A stretch of 46,925 bases of DNA from Oscillospiraceae bacterium. Its GTDB lineage: Bacteria; Bacillota; Clostridia; Oscillospirales; Oscillospiraceae. Positions 1 to 9,125 of the stretch are shown in pieces (within the stretch, counting starts at the first letter, position 1; each line of letters begins with the position of its first letter). Under the pieces are notes generated by a model that did no database searches, was not told the DNA's origin, and saw only the letters and a list, made by a program, of their open reading frames with translations. A program made the translations under genes and the position numbers. The stretch is taken from contig JAFOKO010000148.1 in NCBI GenBank assembly GCA_017419715.1, positions 1-46,925 of the forward strand, read 5' to 3'.

Positions 1-851
1 ACCTGCTGCTGGCCCGTCAGGTTAACGTTCCTTCCGTTCTGGTCTTCCTGAACAAGTGCGACCAGGTTGTCGACCCCGAGCTTCTCGAGCTGGTCGAGAT
101 GGAAGTTCGCGAGCTGCTTGACTTCTACGGCTTCCCTGGCGACGAAACCCCCATCATCCGCGGTTCTGCTCTGAACGCTCTGGTGTGCGAGTCCACCGAT
201 CCCAATCATCCCGACTACGCCTGCATCAAGGAGCTCATGGACGCTGTTGACGAGTGGATCCCCACTCCCGACCGTAAGGCTGATCTGCCCTTCCTGATGC
301 CCGTTGAGGATGTCTTCACCATCTCCGGCCGTGGCACTGTCGCTACTGGTCGTGTTGAGCGTGGTACCATCAAGAAGATGGAGCCCGTCGAGATCGTTGG
401 CCTGTCCGACGAGAAGAAGAGCACCGTTGTCACCGACATCGAGATGTTCCACAAGCTGCTTGACTTCGCTGAAGCTGGCGACAACATTGGCGCTCTGCTC
501 CGCGGCGTTGACAAGAAGTCCATCGAGCGTGGCCAGGTTCTGTCCAAGCCCGGTTCCATTCATCCCCACACCAAGTTCAAGGGCCAGGTTTATGTTCTGA
601 CCAAGGAAGAAGGCGGCCGTCATACTCCCTTCTTCAACAACTACAGACCCCAGTTCTATTTCCGTACCACCGATGTGACCGGCATCATCTCCCTGCCCGA
701 AGGCGTTGAGATGTGCATGCCCGGCGACAATGTCGACATGGATGTTGAGCTGATCACCCCCATCGCCATCGAGAAGAACCTCCGCTTCGCTATCCGTGAA
801 GGCGGTCGTACTGTCGGTTCCGGCGTTGTCATCGGCATCAACGAGGAATAA
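1..851 (+). CDS. tuf: Elongation factor Tu, 3' part (5' end outside window)
   Basis: EF-Tu delivers aminoacyl-tRNA to the ribosomal A site as a GTP complex in the cytosol. The reading frame is open from base 3 to the stop at 849-851, and its first in-window residues (LLLARQV, then LNKCDQV) are the end of the GTPase domain, with the NKCD guanine-specificity motif. Domains 2 and 3 follow complete, including [13 protein letters not shown] and a C-terminus ending in a glycine- and valine-rich strand typical of EF-Tu. An ATG at 99 lies inside the protein and is not the start. The strong codon bias (few codons, mostly C-ending) fits a highly expressed gene. A rho-independent terminator follows directly, so this is the end of its operon. 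Confidence 0.97.
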   Translation, partial: LLLARQVNVPSVLVFLNKCDQVVDPELLELVEMEVRELLDFYGFPGDETPIIRGSALNALVCESTDPNHPDYACIKELMDAVDEWIPTPDRKADLPFLMPVEDVFTISGRGTVATGRVERGTIKKMEPVEIVGLSDEKKSTVVTDIEMFHKLLDFAEAGDNIGALLRGVDKKSIERGQVLSKPGSIHPHTKFKGQVYVLTKEEGGRHTPFFNNYRPQFYFRTTDVTGIISLPEGVEMCMPGDNVDMDVELITPIAIEKNLRFAIREGGRTVGSGVVIGINEE

Positions 852-873
852 TTTCCGGTTTTTTTCCGTATAA

Positions 874-906
874 AAACAGGCTCTCCAATCGGGGAGCCTG
901 TTTTTT
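874..906 (+). terminator. Rho-independent terminator of tuf
   Basis: ACAGGCTC and GAGCCTGT arms, extended by TCC/GGG, close a short AATC loop and are followed by six T. It lies about 25 bp after the tuf stop. Confidence 0.9.
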
Positions 907-907
907 C

Positions 908-936
908 TTGCATTCCGCGTGATTTCGTGGTATGAT
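908..936 (+). promoter_or_regulatory. Sigma-A-type promoter for the glycosyltransferase/CsaB gene
   Basis: TTGCAT at 908-913, a 17-base spacer, and TATGAT at 931-936. It overlaps the tail of the tuf terminator, so the downstream gene is probably transcribed independently. Confidence 0.6.
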
Positions 937-1007
937 ATAAAATCGGAAATGATACCCAGCACTGTAATGGTAAAAAAACGATGAAAGTCGCACTTGGAGG
1001 TTGTTCC

Positions 1008-3248
1008 ATGCGAATTTTGCATTTGATTTCCGGCGGAGACGTAGGTGGAGCGAAAACTCATGTACATACCCTGCTTGCCGGGTTGAAAGAAACTGAAAAG
1101 GTCCTCCTGGTCTGCTTTCAGCAAGGCCCTTTTGCCCAGGAGGCCCAGGAGCTCGGCATTCCCACCCGTGTGATGACCGGTTCCATCCCCTTGGTTTTGC
1201 GTCGGCTTAAGCAGTTGATCCACGACGAAGGTTTTGAGATTATACACTGTCACGGCGCACGGGCCAATCTCATTGGGAGCATCCTGAAAAACCATACTAA
1301 AATTCCAACCATTTCGACTGTCCACAGCGATCCACGGCTGGACTATATGGGCAGGCCGCTTGCAGCCTTGACCTTTGGCAATCTCAATCAAATTGCGCTT
1401 CGCCGTATGGATTTTTGGATTGGCGTGTCTCAGCCGATGGTGGATATGCTTCATACGCGGGGGGCGGACCCGAACCGAAGCTTTGCGATTTCCAACGGCG
1501 TTTCTTTTCAGCACGCCCCTCCGGCGTTGGATCGAGCGTCTTATTTGCGGAGTGTCGGCATAGAAGATACGCCGGATATGACAGTTTTCGGCATTGCGGC
1601 GCGCATTAATCCGGTCAAGGATATGGGCACGCTCATTCGCGCCTTCGCCAAAACTGTGGCTGCTTGTCCTTCGGCACGGCTGATCATTGCCGGCGATGGG
1701 GAACAGCGTGCACAGATGGAGGCCTTGGCCGCTGAGCTTTGCCCGCCCGATACGGTGCGCTTTGCCGGCTGGGTGACTGATACGCACAGCTTCTACTCTG
1801 CCATTGATGTCAATATGCTCACCTCTCTTTCGGAGGGCTTTCCCTACGCTCTGCCTGAAGGGGCGAGCTGGCATTGTGCGACCATCGCATCCCGGGTGGG
1901 CGGCATTCCCTCCCTGGTGGAGCATGAGGTCAACGGCCTGCTCTTTACGCCCCGAGATGTGGACACACTGGCAAACTATATGATCCGGCTTGCCCGGGAT
2001 CGGAAGCTTTTGAACAGCTATGCAGACCGCCTCTATGCGGACGCCCGGAAGAAATACTCCATCGAGGCGACGGTAGCCCGGCAGAAGGAGATCTATGACG
2101 CGGTGCTGCGCCGCACGGCCCGTGCTGCCGCCCGGAAACGGGATGGCGTCTTGATTTGCGGCGCTTTCGGAAAGGGAAATATCGGCGACGACGCCATTTT
2201 GCAGGCAATGGTCCAGGAAATGCGCCGCCTGGATCCGGATCTTCCACTTTACGCAACCACGCGCTCGCCCGGCCGGACGGCCCGGGAGGCCAAGGTCGGG
2301 ACAGTTTATACCTTTCATCCCTGGAAGCTCCGGCAGCGGTTGAAAAAGACGCTTCTCTTCCTCTCCGGCGGCGGCAGCCTGATTCAGGATGCAACCTCTA
2401 CCCGCTCCCTGTTGTATTATCTGCATGCCATTCGACTGGCAAAGAGAAAAGGAAACCAGGTCATGATGTTCAGCTGCGGGATCGGACCTGTTCAACGGAC
2501 AATCAATCAACGCCGGGCGGCAAACACCATTCAGAGCTGTGTAGATCGGATCACACTCCGGGACAGTGCTTCCGCCCATGTGCTGGAGCGGCTGGGCGTC
2601 CATGGGATCCCCACGCGGGTCACGGCAGATCTGGCCTTTTTGGTCCAGCCCGCGCCCCAGGATCGGGTGGAAAAACTCTGTATCGAAGGCTGTGTGGAGG
2701 GGGCGGTCGCGCCTGGCGACCGGCTGCTGCTCCTTGCGCCCCGTCCGTGGGAGGGTGCCGAAGACTATCTGGAAGCCTTTGCCGGTGCTGCGGCCTATGC
2801 GGCCCGGAACTATGGGCTGAAACCTGTGCTACTGGCCATGGAGCCGAAAAAGGACTTGAGTATCTGCAAGCAGATTGCACAGATTGCCCTCAAGCAGAGT
2901 GGGGTTTCCTGCTCTGTGCTGGCGGCATCTGAGGACGCCGCTGCAGTCGTGGGCTTGATCCGCCGCGCTGATGCTGTGCTGGGGATGCGGCTGCATGCGC
3001 TGATCTTTGCCTCGTCCCAGGGGACGCCCTTTGCCGGTGTGTCCTACGACCCCAAGGTGGAGGGTTTTTTGGACTACATCGGGCAAGACTGCTGGTGTTC
3101 GTTGAAGGATGCAGACACGGAACGCCTTTGCGCCATGGTGGATGCGATACTGCCCGTATCCCGAGAGAGCATCCTGGCGGCGTCCCAGCGCCTGAGACCC
3201 TTGGCTGCGGAAAACTGCGAAGAGGTTCTGCAAATGATCCGTGCCTGA
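1008..3248 (+). CDS. Fused GT4 glycosyltransferase and CsaB-like polysaccharide pyruvyl transferase
   Basis: Two enzymes in one 746-residue chain. Residues about 1-370 are a GT4 (GT-B) glycosyltransferase: the N-terminus has GGDVGGAKTHV, then ARINPVKD, and the EGFPYALPE motif (E-x7-E, near residue 276) that contacts the sugar nucleotide. Residues about 385-746 are a CsaB-type pyruvyl transferase, with GKGNIGDDAI near 388, SGGGSLIQD near 453 and GMRLHALIF near 659. CsaB enzymes transfer pyruvate from phosphoenolpyruvate onto the secondary wall polysaccharide that SLH domains bind, so the product may serve the SLH protein at 23292-24008 (inference). I chose ATG 1008 because GGAGG lies 7 bases upstream; ATG 981 is in frame but has no ribosome site. 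The two domains are usually separate proteins. Confidence 0.88.
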   Translation: MRILHLISGGDVGGAKTHVHTLLAGLKETEKVLLVCFQQGPFAQEAQELGIPTRVMTGSIPLVLRRLKQLIHDEGFEIIHCHGARANLIGSILKNHTKIPTISTVHSDPRLDYMGRPLAALTFGNLNQIALRRMDFWIGVSQPMVDMLHTRGADPNRSFAISNGVSFQHAPPALDRASYLRSVGIEDTPDMTVFGIAARINPVKDMGTLIRAFAKTVAACPSARLIIAGDGEQRAQMEALAAELCPPDTVRFAGWVTDTHSFYSAIDVNMLTSLSEGFPYALPEGASWHCATIASRVGGIPSLVEHEVNGLLFTPRDVDTLANYMIRLARDRKLLNSYADRLYADARKKYSIEATVARQKEIYDAVLRRTARAAARKRDGVLICGAFGKGNIGDDAILQAMVQEMRRLDPDLPLYATTRSPGRTAREAKVGTVYTFHPWKLRQRLKKTLLFLSGGGSLIQDATSTRSLLYYLHAIRLAKRKGNQVMMFSCGIGPVQRTINQRRAANTIQSCVDRITLRDSASAHVLERLGVHGIPTRVTADLAFLVQPAPQDRVEKLCIEGCVEGAVAPGDRLLLLAPRPWEGAEDYLEAFAGAAAYAARNYGLKPVLLAMEPKKDLSICKQIAQIALKQSGVSCSVLAASEDAAAVVGLIRRADAVLGMRLHALIFASSQGTPFAGVSYDPKVEGFLDYIGQDCWCSLKDADTERLCAMVDAILPVSRESILAASQRLRPLAAENCEEVLQMIRA

Positions 3249-3319
3249 TTTGACAGAGCGAAACGGCCAATGGCGCCGCCCTCTGGGCACATGAACGCTG
3301 AAAAAGAGAAGGAAATAAC

Positions 3320-4735
3320 ATGAAGAAACAACGCATTGCTTATACCGTATCCCGCAAAAACCCACTGCTCTGGTTGGCTGTGCTGCTGGCTGTGCTTGCC
3401 GCCGCGGGCTTTTTCCTGCGGCTGGGCGATCAACTCAGCAAGAGCCTCTGGGAAAAGCTTGCTCGAAGCATCCTGCCGGGGCTTGGCGCGCTCTATTTCG
3501 CCTATCAGCTTGCTGTCAACGGCAAGGAGCGTCTCTATCGCCTCTCTCTGCCGTTTTGGCTGTTGACGGCGGAGCTGCTTTTCTGGATCTGGACGAATTT
3601 CCTCTGGTACCTGGCGCTGCCGCTCTCCCTTGTCGCGGTATTCCTGGCCTGGCTTGCCCACAGAGCGTTAAAGGGCACAAGCAGCCACTGGCTGCTTGCT
3701 CTGCCGGTCGGAGCGTTCCTTCTTGTAGCCATTCTGTTTCATGGGCTCCCCTCTCTGCATCAAACGCTGGCGGAGATCGTGCGCTATAGTGCGGAGCCCC
3801 TGCTGCTCTTGGCATACCTCCCCCTGCTCCTGGCGATCCGGAAAGTGGAAGACGGCAAGTATCATCCCACCTGGGGCGACCGTTTTGACGGCCGGCGCTT
3901 GCGTAGCCTCAGCCCGATCTCCGTGGTGGAGACTTACACCATGCCGGAGCGGAACCAGGCCAATGTTTTCTTCCCGGATAAGCTGGAGATCACGGAACTG
4001 GAAAAATATATCCGGGCCAAACGCGCCGAGGGCTTTGACCAATTCGGCATGACGGAGGCCCTGCTGGCGGCTTTTGTCCGCACAGCCTCCAAGTACCCCG
4101 GCATCAACCGCTTCATCTCCGGCGAGCGGATCTACGCCCGGGAGGACGACATCCAATTCTGCATGAGCGTCAAAAAGGAAATGACCAAGGAATCCCCGGA
4201 TACTGTCATCAAGGTCCATCTCAAGCCCGGCGACGGCATCGAGGCGGTCTACCGCAAGTACCATGATACAGTGAACGACGCGAAAAAGTCCATGGAACTG
4301 GATTCCAGCCTGGACGGGCTTGTGGCGCTATTCGGCATGATCCCCGGCGTTTTGCTGAAATTCGTGGTCTGGCTGTTGAAGTTGCTGGACTATTTTGGCC
4401 TGCTGCCTCGCTTCATACTGGAGCTCAGCCCCTTCCACGCGTCCATCTTCTTCACCTCCATGGGCTCCCTTGGCATCCCGGCGGTCTACCATCATCTCTA
4501 TAACTTTGGCAACCTGCCCATCTTCCTGGCCTTTGGCCGCAAGTACCGGGTCAACGAGCTGGACGACGACGGAAAAATTGTGTCCCGCAAATATATCGAT
4601 TACACCTACAATGTAGACGAGCGAATCGTGGACGGCTTCTACTATGCCACAGCGATCAAGTATTTCCACAAGCTGCTGCTTCACCCGGAGCGCCTGGATG
4701 ACCCGAATGTGGAGCTCAACCGGGACATTCCCTAA
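3320..4735 (+). CDS. Membrane-anchored protein with an E2/CAT-like acyltransferase domain
   Basis: 471 residues. About the first 175 form five or six hydrophobic segments (for example near residues 14-32, 73-112, 122-140 and 150-168). The rest, about 205-460, resembles the catalytic domain of 2-oxoacid dehydrogenase E2 (chloramphenicol acetyltransferase fold): NRFISGERIYARED, then VIKVHLKPGD, then DERIVDG at 433-439. The last motif aligns with DHRxxDG of true E2 enzymes, where His is catalytic; here it is Glu434. There is no lipoyl domain and no E1 or E3 gene nearby, so an ordinary E2 role is unlikely. The function is unknown; a membrane acyltransferase or a non-catalytic binding protein are both possible. 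AAGGAA precedes ATG 3320. Confidence 0.6.
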   Translation: MKKQRIAYTVSRKNPLLWLAVLLAVLAAAGFFLRLGDQLSKSLWEKLARSILPGLGALYFAYQLAVNGKERLYRLSLPFWLLTAELLFWIWTNFLWYLALPLSLVAVFLAWLAHRALKGTSSHWLLALPVGAFLLVAILFHGLPSLHQTLAEIVRYSAEPLLLLAYLPLLLAIRKVEDGKYHPTWGDRFDGRRLRSLSPISVVETYTMPERNQANVFFPDKLEITELEKYIRAKRAEGFDQFGMTEALLAAFVRTASKYPGINRFISGERIYAREDDIQFCMSVKKEMTKESPDTVIKVHLKPGDGIEAVYRKYHDTVNDAKKSMELDSSLDGLVALFGMIPGVLLKFVVWLLKLLDYFGLLPRFILELSPFHASIFFTSMGSLGIPAVYHHLYNFGNLPIFLAFGRKYRVNELDDDGKIVSRKYIDYTYNVDERIVDGFYYATAIKYFHKLLLHPERLDDPNVELNRDIP

Positions 4736-4742
4736 AAAACTC

Positions 4743-4771
4743 TTGTTTTTTGAAGGGAAATCGGATATAGT
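4743..4771 (+). promoter_or_regulatory. Promoter upstream of ddl
   Basis: TTGTTT at 4743-4748 and TATAGT at 4766-4771, spaced 17 bases. An overlapping alternative is TTGAAG 4750-4755 with TATTAG 4773-4778, also spaced 17. The run is AT-rich between two GC-rich genes. Confidence 0.5.
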
Positions 4772-4819
4772 ATATTAGATTACCCATGAGACATGCGATC
4801 CGATTGAAAGGAAACATCA

Positions 4820-5896
4820 ATGAAAAAGTTGAATATCTGTGTTCTGTTCGGCGGCGTTTCTCCGGAGCATGAGGTTTCCCTCCGCTCTGCAGAATCCGTT
4901 CTGAACCATTTGGACCCCGAAAAATACAATCTCTACCCCGTTGGCATTACCAAGGAAGGAAACTGGATCCTCTTTGGCGGCAAGGACTTTTCCGAGCTAC
5001 CCACCGGTTCCTGGCGAGACCACCCTGCCAACCGTACCGCTGCCTTTTCTCCCATTCGCGGCCAGGGCCTGCTTTCGTTCGAGGGCGATTATGTGGTCCG
5101 GGAGCGGATCGACGTGGTGTTCCCGGTTTTGCATGGAGAGAACGGCGAGGACGGTTCCGTCCAGGGTCTGCTTCAGCTGGCTGGGATTCCCTATGTGGGC
5201 TGCCATGTGGCCGCCTCAGCGGCCTGCATGGATAAGTGCCTAACCAAGCTGATTGCCGGAATGACCGGGATCCGCCAGGCGGATTGGGAGCTGGTCACCC
5301 GTGAGCAGCTTCAGTCCGATCCGGAAGAGGCCCTGAACCGAGTGGAGGCCCGCTTCTCCTATCCGGTCTTTGTCAAGCCCGCCGGCACCGGTTCTTCCGT
5401 TGGCGTGAGCAAGGCCCGGGGCCGGGAAGCGCTGCTGGCCGCACTGGAAAACGCCGTCCGCTTTGACCGCAAGGTGCTGGTGGAGGAGTTCATCCACGGC
5501 CGCGAAGTGGAGGTCGCCGTTCTGGGCAATGCCACGCCGGCAGCCTCCGTCTGTGGCGAGATCGACTCCGGTGCGGAGTTCTACGACTACGAGACCAAGT
5601 ATATCACAGACACCTCCACCCTCTATATCCCCGCCCGCATTTCCGAGCGGGCTGCCGAGGAGGTGCGTCAAGCTGCGGTCAAGGTCTACCAGGCCATGGG
5701 CTGCTCCGGCCTGGCCCGTGTGGACTTCTTTGTGGGCTTTGAAGATGAGCGAGTGGTCTTCAATGAGATCAACACCCTGCCTGGCTTCACATCTATTTCC
5801 ATGTACCCCAAGCTTTTTGAGGCCAGCGGCATTCCATACAGCGAGCTGCTGGATCGGCTGATCGCCCTGGCAATGGAGGCCCGATATGGCCTGTGA
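4820..5896 (+). CDS. ddl: D-alanine--D-alanine ligase
   Basis: ATP-grasp ligase that joins two D-Ala for peptidoglycan stem peptides in the cytosol. 358 residues, normal for the family. Visible motifs: LFGGVSPEHEVS at the N-terminus (substrate and ATP loop), PVLHGENGEDGSVQG, FVKPAGTGSSVGVSK, and NEINTLPGFTSIS near residue 316 (metal ligands and D-Ala site). The omega-loop YETKY with its tyrosine fits D-Ala rather than D-lactate as second substrate. Its start has AAAGGAAA upstream. The stop overlaps the next start by 11 bases, which points to co-translation. No vanHAX-type or racemase neighbours are present, so this is the housekeeping enzyme. Confidence 0.95.
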   Translation: MKKLNICVLFGGVSPEHEVSLRSAESVLNHLDPEKYNLYPVGITKEGNWILFGGKDFSELPTGSWRDHPANRTAAFSPIRGQGLLSFEGDYVVRERIDVVFPVLHGENGEDGSVQGLLQLAGIPYVGCHVAASAACMDKCLTKLIAGMTGIRQADWELVTREQLQSDPEEALNRVEARFSYPVFVKPAGTGSSVGVSKARGREALLAALENAVRFDRKVLVEEFIHGREVEVAVLGNATPAASVCGEIDSGAEFYDYETKYITDTSTLYIPARISERAAEEVRQAAVKVYQAMGCSGLARVDFFVGFEDERVVFNEINTLPGFTSISMYPKLFEASGIPYSELLDRLIALAMEARYGL

Positions 5897-6317
5897 TTTC
5901 CTTCTGGACATCAAAGGCGTCCAGAAATACCATGACTTAGAGCCAGATGTGATCGAGTTAACCACCGAGGCCTCCTTGACCGGGGAGGACGGCGTCCTCT
6001 TCCTCCGGTATGCGGAGTCGGATCTAACCGGGCTTCGAGGCACAGACACCGTCTTTGAACTCTACCACGACAAGGTGGTCCTCCGACGCACCGGCGCGGT
6101 GAGCAGCGAGATGGTCTTTGTTCCCGGTGAGGTCCATCAATCCCTGTACAATACCGAGGAAGGCGCCCTGCTGATTACGGTTCGAACGACTGCCGTGGAG
6201 GACGAGATGACCTTGACCGGCGGCAGCCTCCATGTGTCCTACGACATCACCATCGAGGGCGTCGGCATGGGGCGCATCGACTACTGGCTTACGGTCAGAC
6301 CGAAGCCCAATCTGTAG
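5886..6317 (+). CDS. DUF1934 (YwiB-like) beta-barrel protein
   Basis: 143 residues, predicted cytosolic, no signal peptide. The pattern is alternating short strands (IKGVQKY, then VIELTTEASL, FLRYAESDL, and a final GRIDYWLTVRPK), as in the DUF1934 family, whose structures are calycin-like barrels. No biochemical role is established for the family. The ATG overlaps the ddl stop by 11 bases and aspartate kinase follows about 70 bases later, so it sits between two genes that supply peptidoglycan precursors; a wall-related role is only a guess. Confidence 0.8.
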   Translation: MACDFLLDIKGVQKYHDLEPDVIELTTEASLTGEDGVLFLRYAESDLTGLRGTDTVFELYHDKVVLRRTGAVSSEMVFVPGEVHQSLYNTEEGALLITVRTTAVEDEMTLTGGSLHVSYDITIEGVGMGRIDYWLTVRPKPNL

Positions 6318-6388
6318 CGCGGGCAATCGCGGGAAAGCTGTCGAAAACCGCCCTTCGCGCATACAATAAGGCAGAAAGGAGTATGCCT

Positions 6389-7711
6389 ATGTTAAAGGTT
6401 TTGAAATTCGGCGGGTCCTCCATGGCCAGCGCCGAGCAATACGCCAAAGTCAAGGCGATCGTGGAAGAAGACGGATCCCGGTCCGTGGTGGTGGTTTCCG
6501 CCGCCGGAAAACGGAACAAGGAGGACCACAAGATCACCGACTTGCTCTATCTCTGCCACGCCCACATGAAATACGGCGTCTCATGCGATTCTGTGTTCGG
6601 CATGATCGCCCGGCGCTATCTGGAAATCCGCGACGCCCTTGGGCTGAAAACGGATCTGGAGGGCGCGCTGGATCGCATTCGCGCCGATATGGAAAACGGA
6701 ATGTCCGAAGCAGCCCTGGCCTCTCGCGGCGAATACCTCTCCGCTCTGCTGATGGCGGATTACCTGGGCTTCGACTTTGTGGACGCTGCCGACTGGTTGC
6801 GCTTCCGCATGGACGGGACTGTGGACCGGGAATGGTCCTATGAGGCCCTGAAAAATCTGGCAAAGGGACGGCACATTGTCATCCCGGGCTTTTACGGGTC
6901 TTTGGCCGACGGCAGCATCCGTACCTTCACCCGCGGCGGCTCCGACATTACCGGCGCCCTGGCCGCTGCAGCGCTGGATGCAGATGTCTATGAGAACTGG
7001 ACTGATGTTTCTGGCGTTCTGATGGCGGACCCGCGGATCGTAGAGGATCCCCAATCCATTCCCCATTTGACCTATTCCGAGCTTCGGGAGCTCAGCTACC
7101 TGGGCTTCCAGGTGCTCCATGAGGACACGATCTTCCCTGTGGCGGAGAAGAATATTCCGCTGAACATCCGAAATACCAACGACCCGTCCCACCCGGGCAC
7201 CGTCATCATGGAGCATTTTGACGAAGACGCGGAGCCCACGGATGAACGACGCTTCATTACAGGCATCGCCGGGAAAAAGGACTATTCTGTCGTTACCATT
7301 TCCAAGCGCGGGCTCAGCTCCGAGGTCGGGGCGGTTCGAAAGGTCTTTGAGATTTTTGAGAACAACGGCCTGGCTGTGGAGTACACGCCCAACGGGATCG
7401 ACAGCTTTTCCCTGGTGGTATCCGGTGCAAAGCTGGAAAAGGTGCTCCACAGCATTGTCTCCCAGCTGGAGGAAAAGCTTGCCCCCGACGAGATCCAGGT
7501 GACGAAGGACCTGGCGATCGTAGCCGCGGTTGGACGCCGCATGCTGGACCGTCCTGAGATCCCCGGCCGAATTTTCTCAGCGCTGGGCGAGGCGGGGATC
7601 CAGATTCGACTGATCTCCCAGGGTCCCAGAGAAGTCAATGTGATCCTCGGCGTGGACGGCAAAGACTTCGCAACCGCCGTGCGGGTGCTGTACAACAGCT
7701 TTGTCAAATAA
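6389..7711 (+). CDS. lysC: Aspartate kinase
   Basis: Phosphorylates aspartate, the first step to diaminopimelate/lysine, threonine and methionine. 440 residues. The N-terminus has the KFGGSSMA motif; FTRGGSDITGALAA is the aspartate/ATP site; the last 150 residues contain two ACT-like repeats (TISKRGLSSEVG near residue 310 and VGRRMLDRPEIPGRIF near 380) for end-product feedback. ATG 6389 is preferred: AAAGGAG at 6375-6381 is 7 bases from it but only 1 base from the in-frame ATG at 6383. No lysine riboswitch fits in the 70-base gap upstream, so control is probably allosteric. The next pathway gene, asd, follows. Confidence 0.95.
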   Translation: MLKVLKFGGSSMASAEQYAKVKAIVEEDGSRSVVVVSAAGKRNKEDHKITDLLYLCHAHMKYGVSCDSVFGMIARRYLEIRDALGLKTDLEGALDRIRADMENGMSEAALASRGEYLSALLMADYLGFDFVDAADWLRFRMDGTVDREWSYEALKNLAKGRHIVIPGFYGSLADGSIRTFTRGGSDITGALAAAALDADVYENWTDVSGVLMADPRIVEDPQSIPHLTYSELRELSYLGFQVLHEDTIFPVAEKNIPLNIRNTNDPSHPGTVIMEHFDEDAEPTDERRFITGIAGKKDYSVVTISKRGLSSEVGAVRKVFEIFENNGLAVEYTPNGIDSFSLVVSGAKLEKVLHSIVSQLEEKLAPDEIQVTKDLAIVAAVGRRMLDRPEIPGRIFSALGEAGIQIRLISQGPREVNVILGVDGKDFATAVRVLYNSFVK

Positions 7712-7834
7712 GGGAGATATATTAAATATTAAGAGTTGAGAATTGAAAGTTGAAAGTGGAAAATGATTGTGTTTTGCAGATTGCCATCTGCAAAATGAAA
7801 TAGACCGCCAACTTTATTATAAGGAGGTAATACC
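7712..7834 (+). repeat. AT-rich spacer with a 10-bp hairpin and a repeat-like run
   Basis: Between lysC and asd. It begins with an A/G-rich run built on GTTGA/GAATTGAAA units (7734-7760) that resembles short dispersed repeats of clostridial intergenic regions. A perfect stem follows, TTTTGCAGAT at 7772-7781 and ATCTGCAAAA at 7786-7795 with loop TGCC. No T tract follows, so it is not a convincing terminator. A strong AAGGAGG site for asd ends the spacer. Confidence 0.4.
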
Positions 7835-8845
7835 ATGAAGCAGTACAAAGTGGGTATCCTTGGCGCCACGGGTTCCGTGGGCCGCGAGATGATGAAGATC
7901 CTGCAGGAGCGGGACTTTCCGATCAGCGAGCTCCACCTCTTTGCCAGCGAGCGGAGTGCGGGCAAGGTGGTAGCCTGGAACAGCAAGCCGATCCAGATCG
8001 AGCTGGCTGCGGAGGACGCCTTTGAGGGCCTGGACATTGTGCTCGGCGCGGCGGAAAATGATGTTGCAAAGCAGTTTGCGCCTGCCATTGTCAAGGCTGG
8101 GGCTGTGTTCATCGACAATTCCTCTGCCTTCCGGCTTCGGGAGGATGTGCCCCTGGTGGTGCCGGAGGTCAACGCGGAGGATGTGAAGCATCACCGCGGC
8201 ATCATTTCCAACCCCAACTGCTCCACCATCATTGCCGTCACGGCCATCAATGCTTTGCGGCAGCTGTCCCCGATCGTATCCATCGTCGCGTCCACCTATC
8301 AGGCGGTTTCCGGCGCCGGGGCGGCCGGCCCGGTGGAGCTCAGCGAACAGGTCAATGCCCTGGTCAAAGGCCAGCCCATTCAGACCAGGGTGTTCCCCCA
8401 CCAGATCGCCTTCAATCTGATCCCGCAAATTGGCAGTGAGCAGGAATCCGGTTATACCTCCGAGGAAATGAAACTCCAGTATGAGGGCCGGAAGATCCTC
8501 CACCTGCCCGAGATGAAGGTAAGCTGCACCTGTGTCCGGGTGCCCGTCGTGCGGAGCCACTCGATTTCCATGAGCCTCCGTTTTGAAGAGCGGCCTTCTG
8601 TCTATGAGGCCCGGCGGGCCATCCAGTATGCCCCTGGCTGCAAGCTGGTGGACAATCTGGCGGAGGCGGAATACCCCATGCCGCTGGACACTTCTGACCA
8701 GGACCTGGTTTATGTGGGCCGGATCCGTCCCGACTTGACGGATGACAACGGCCTCTGCCTGTGGTGCTGTGGCGATCAGATCCGCAAGGGCGCCGCCACC
8801 AATGCCGTACAAATTGCAGAGCTTTTGATCGACCGGGAGCGCTGA
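7835..8845 (+). CDS. asd: Aspartate-semialdehyde dehydrogenase
   Basis: Reduces aspartyl phosphate to aspartate semialdehyde with NADPH, the step after aspartate kinase. 336 residues, normal length. GATGSVGREMM near residue 9 is the NADPH loop, FIDNSSAFR binds phosphate, and Cys129 in SNPNCSTI is the catalytic nucleophile. The C-terminal half has VVRSHSISM, with the catalytic-site His/Arg region. AAGGAGG lies 8 bases before the ATG. It is separated from lysC by a 123-base repeat-like spacer, but the two are co-directional and no promoter was seen between them. Confidence 0.96.
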   Translation: MKQYKVGILGATGSVGREMMKILQERDFPISELHLFASERSAGKVVAWNSKPIQIELAAEDAFEGLDIVLGAAENDVAKQFAPAIVKAGAVFIDNSSAFRLREDVPLVVPEVNAEDVKHHRGIISNPNCSTIIAVTAINALRQLSPIVSIVASTYQAVSGAGAAGPVELSEQVNALVKGQPIQTRVFPHQIAFNLIPQIGSEQESGYTSEEMKLQYEGRKILHLPEMKVSCTCVRVPVVRSHSISMSLRFEERPSVYEARRAIQYAPGCKLVDNLAEAEYPMPLDTSDQDLVYVGRIRPDLTDDNGLCLWCCGDQIRKGAATNAVQIAELLIDRER

Positions 8846-8863
8846 GCGCGCTGCCGATTTGCT

Positions 8864-8906
8864 CCGGAGCGGCCCGAACGGGCTGCTCCGGGGCTTTCGA
8901 CTTTTT
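8864..8906 (+). terminator. Rho-independent terminator of asd
   Basis: CCGGAGC (8864-8870) pairs with GCTCCGG (8885-8891), with an inner GCCC/GGGC stem around GAAC, followed by a T-rich run. The rest of the gap to 9125 is AT-rich and holds the next promoter. Confidence 0.8.
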
Positions 8907-9024
8907 GCACCAAAATGGATAGCAATACCGGGCCAAAGGCGGACTGGGCGTCGAAGCGCGCACAGGATTCGGAAAAAACACTGATTTTAATCGAAAAAAA
9001 TATGAAATATTTATGAATTATTTC

Positions 9025-9053
9025 TTGCAATCTTCTATTTCCTGTGCTATAAT
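9025..9053 (+). promoter_or_regulatory. Strong promoter of the adhesin-pilin operon
   Basis: TTGCAA at 9025-9030, exactly 17 bases, then TATAAT at 9048-9053, preceded by an A/T-rich tract (8990-9024) that looks like an UP element. The first start codon is about 70 bases downstream. Confidence 0.75.
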
Positions 9054-9125
9054 TCAAGTGTATCAATATAAGTAGGACCAGAGGTAGCACATTGGCACAG
9101 GTTTTTCCGATAGGAGGATACAACA

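Noticed and set aside
4820..5896. VanG-type resistance ligase
   Set aside because: Omega-loop tyrosine fits D-Ala-D-Ala; no vanH, vanX, vanT or sensor genes nearby.
6318..6388. Lysine riboswitch before aspartate kinase
   Set aside because: The gap is only about 70 bases, too short for the aptamer.
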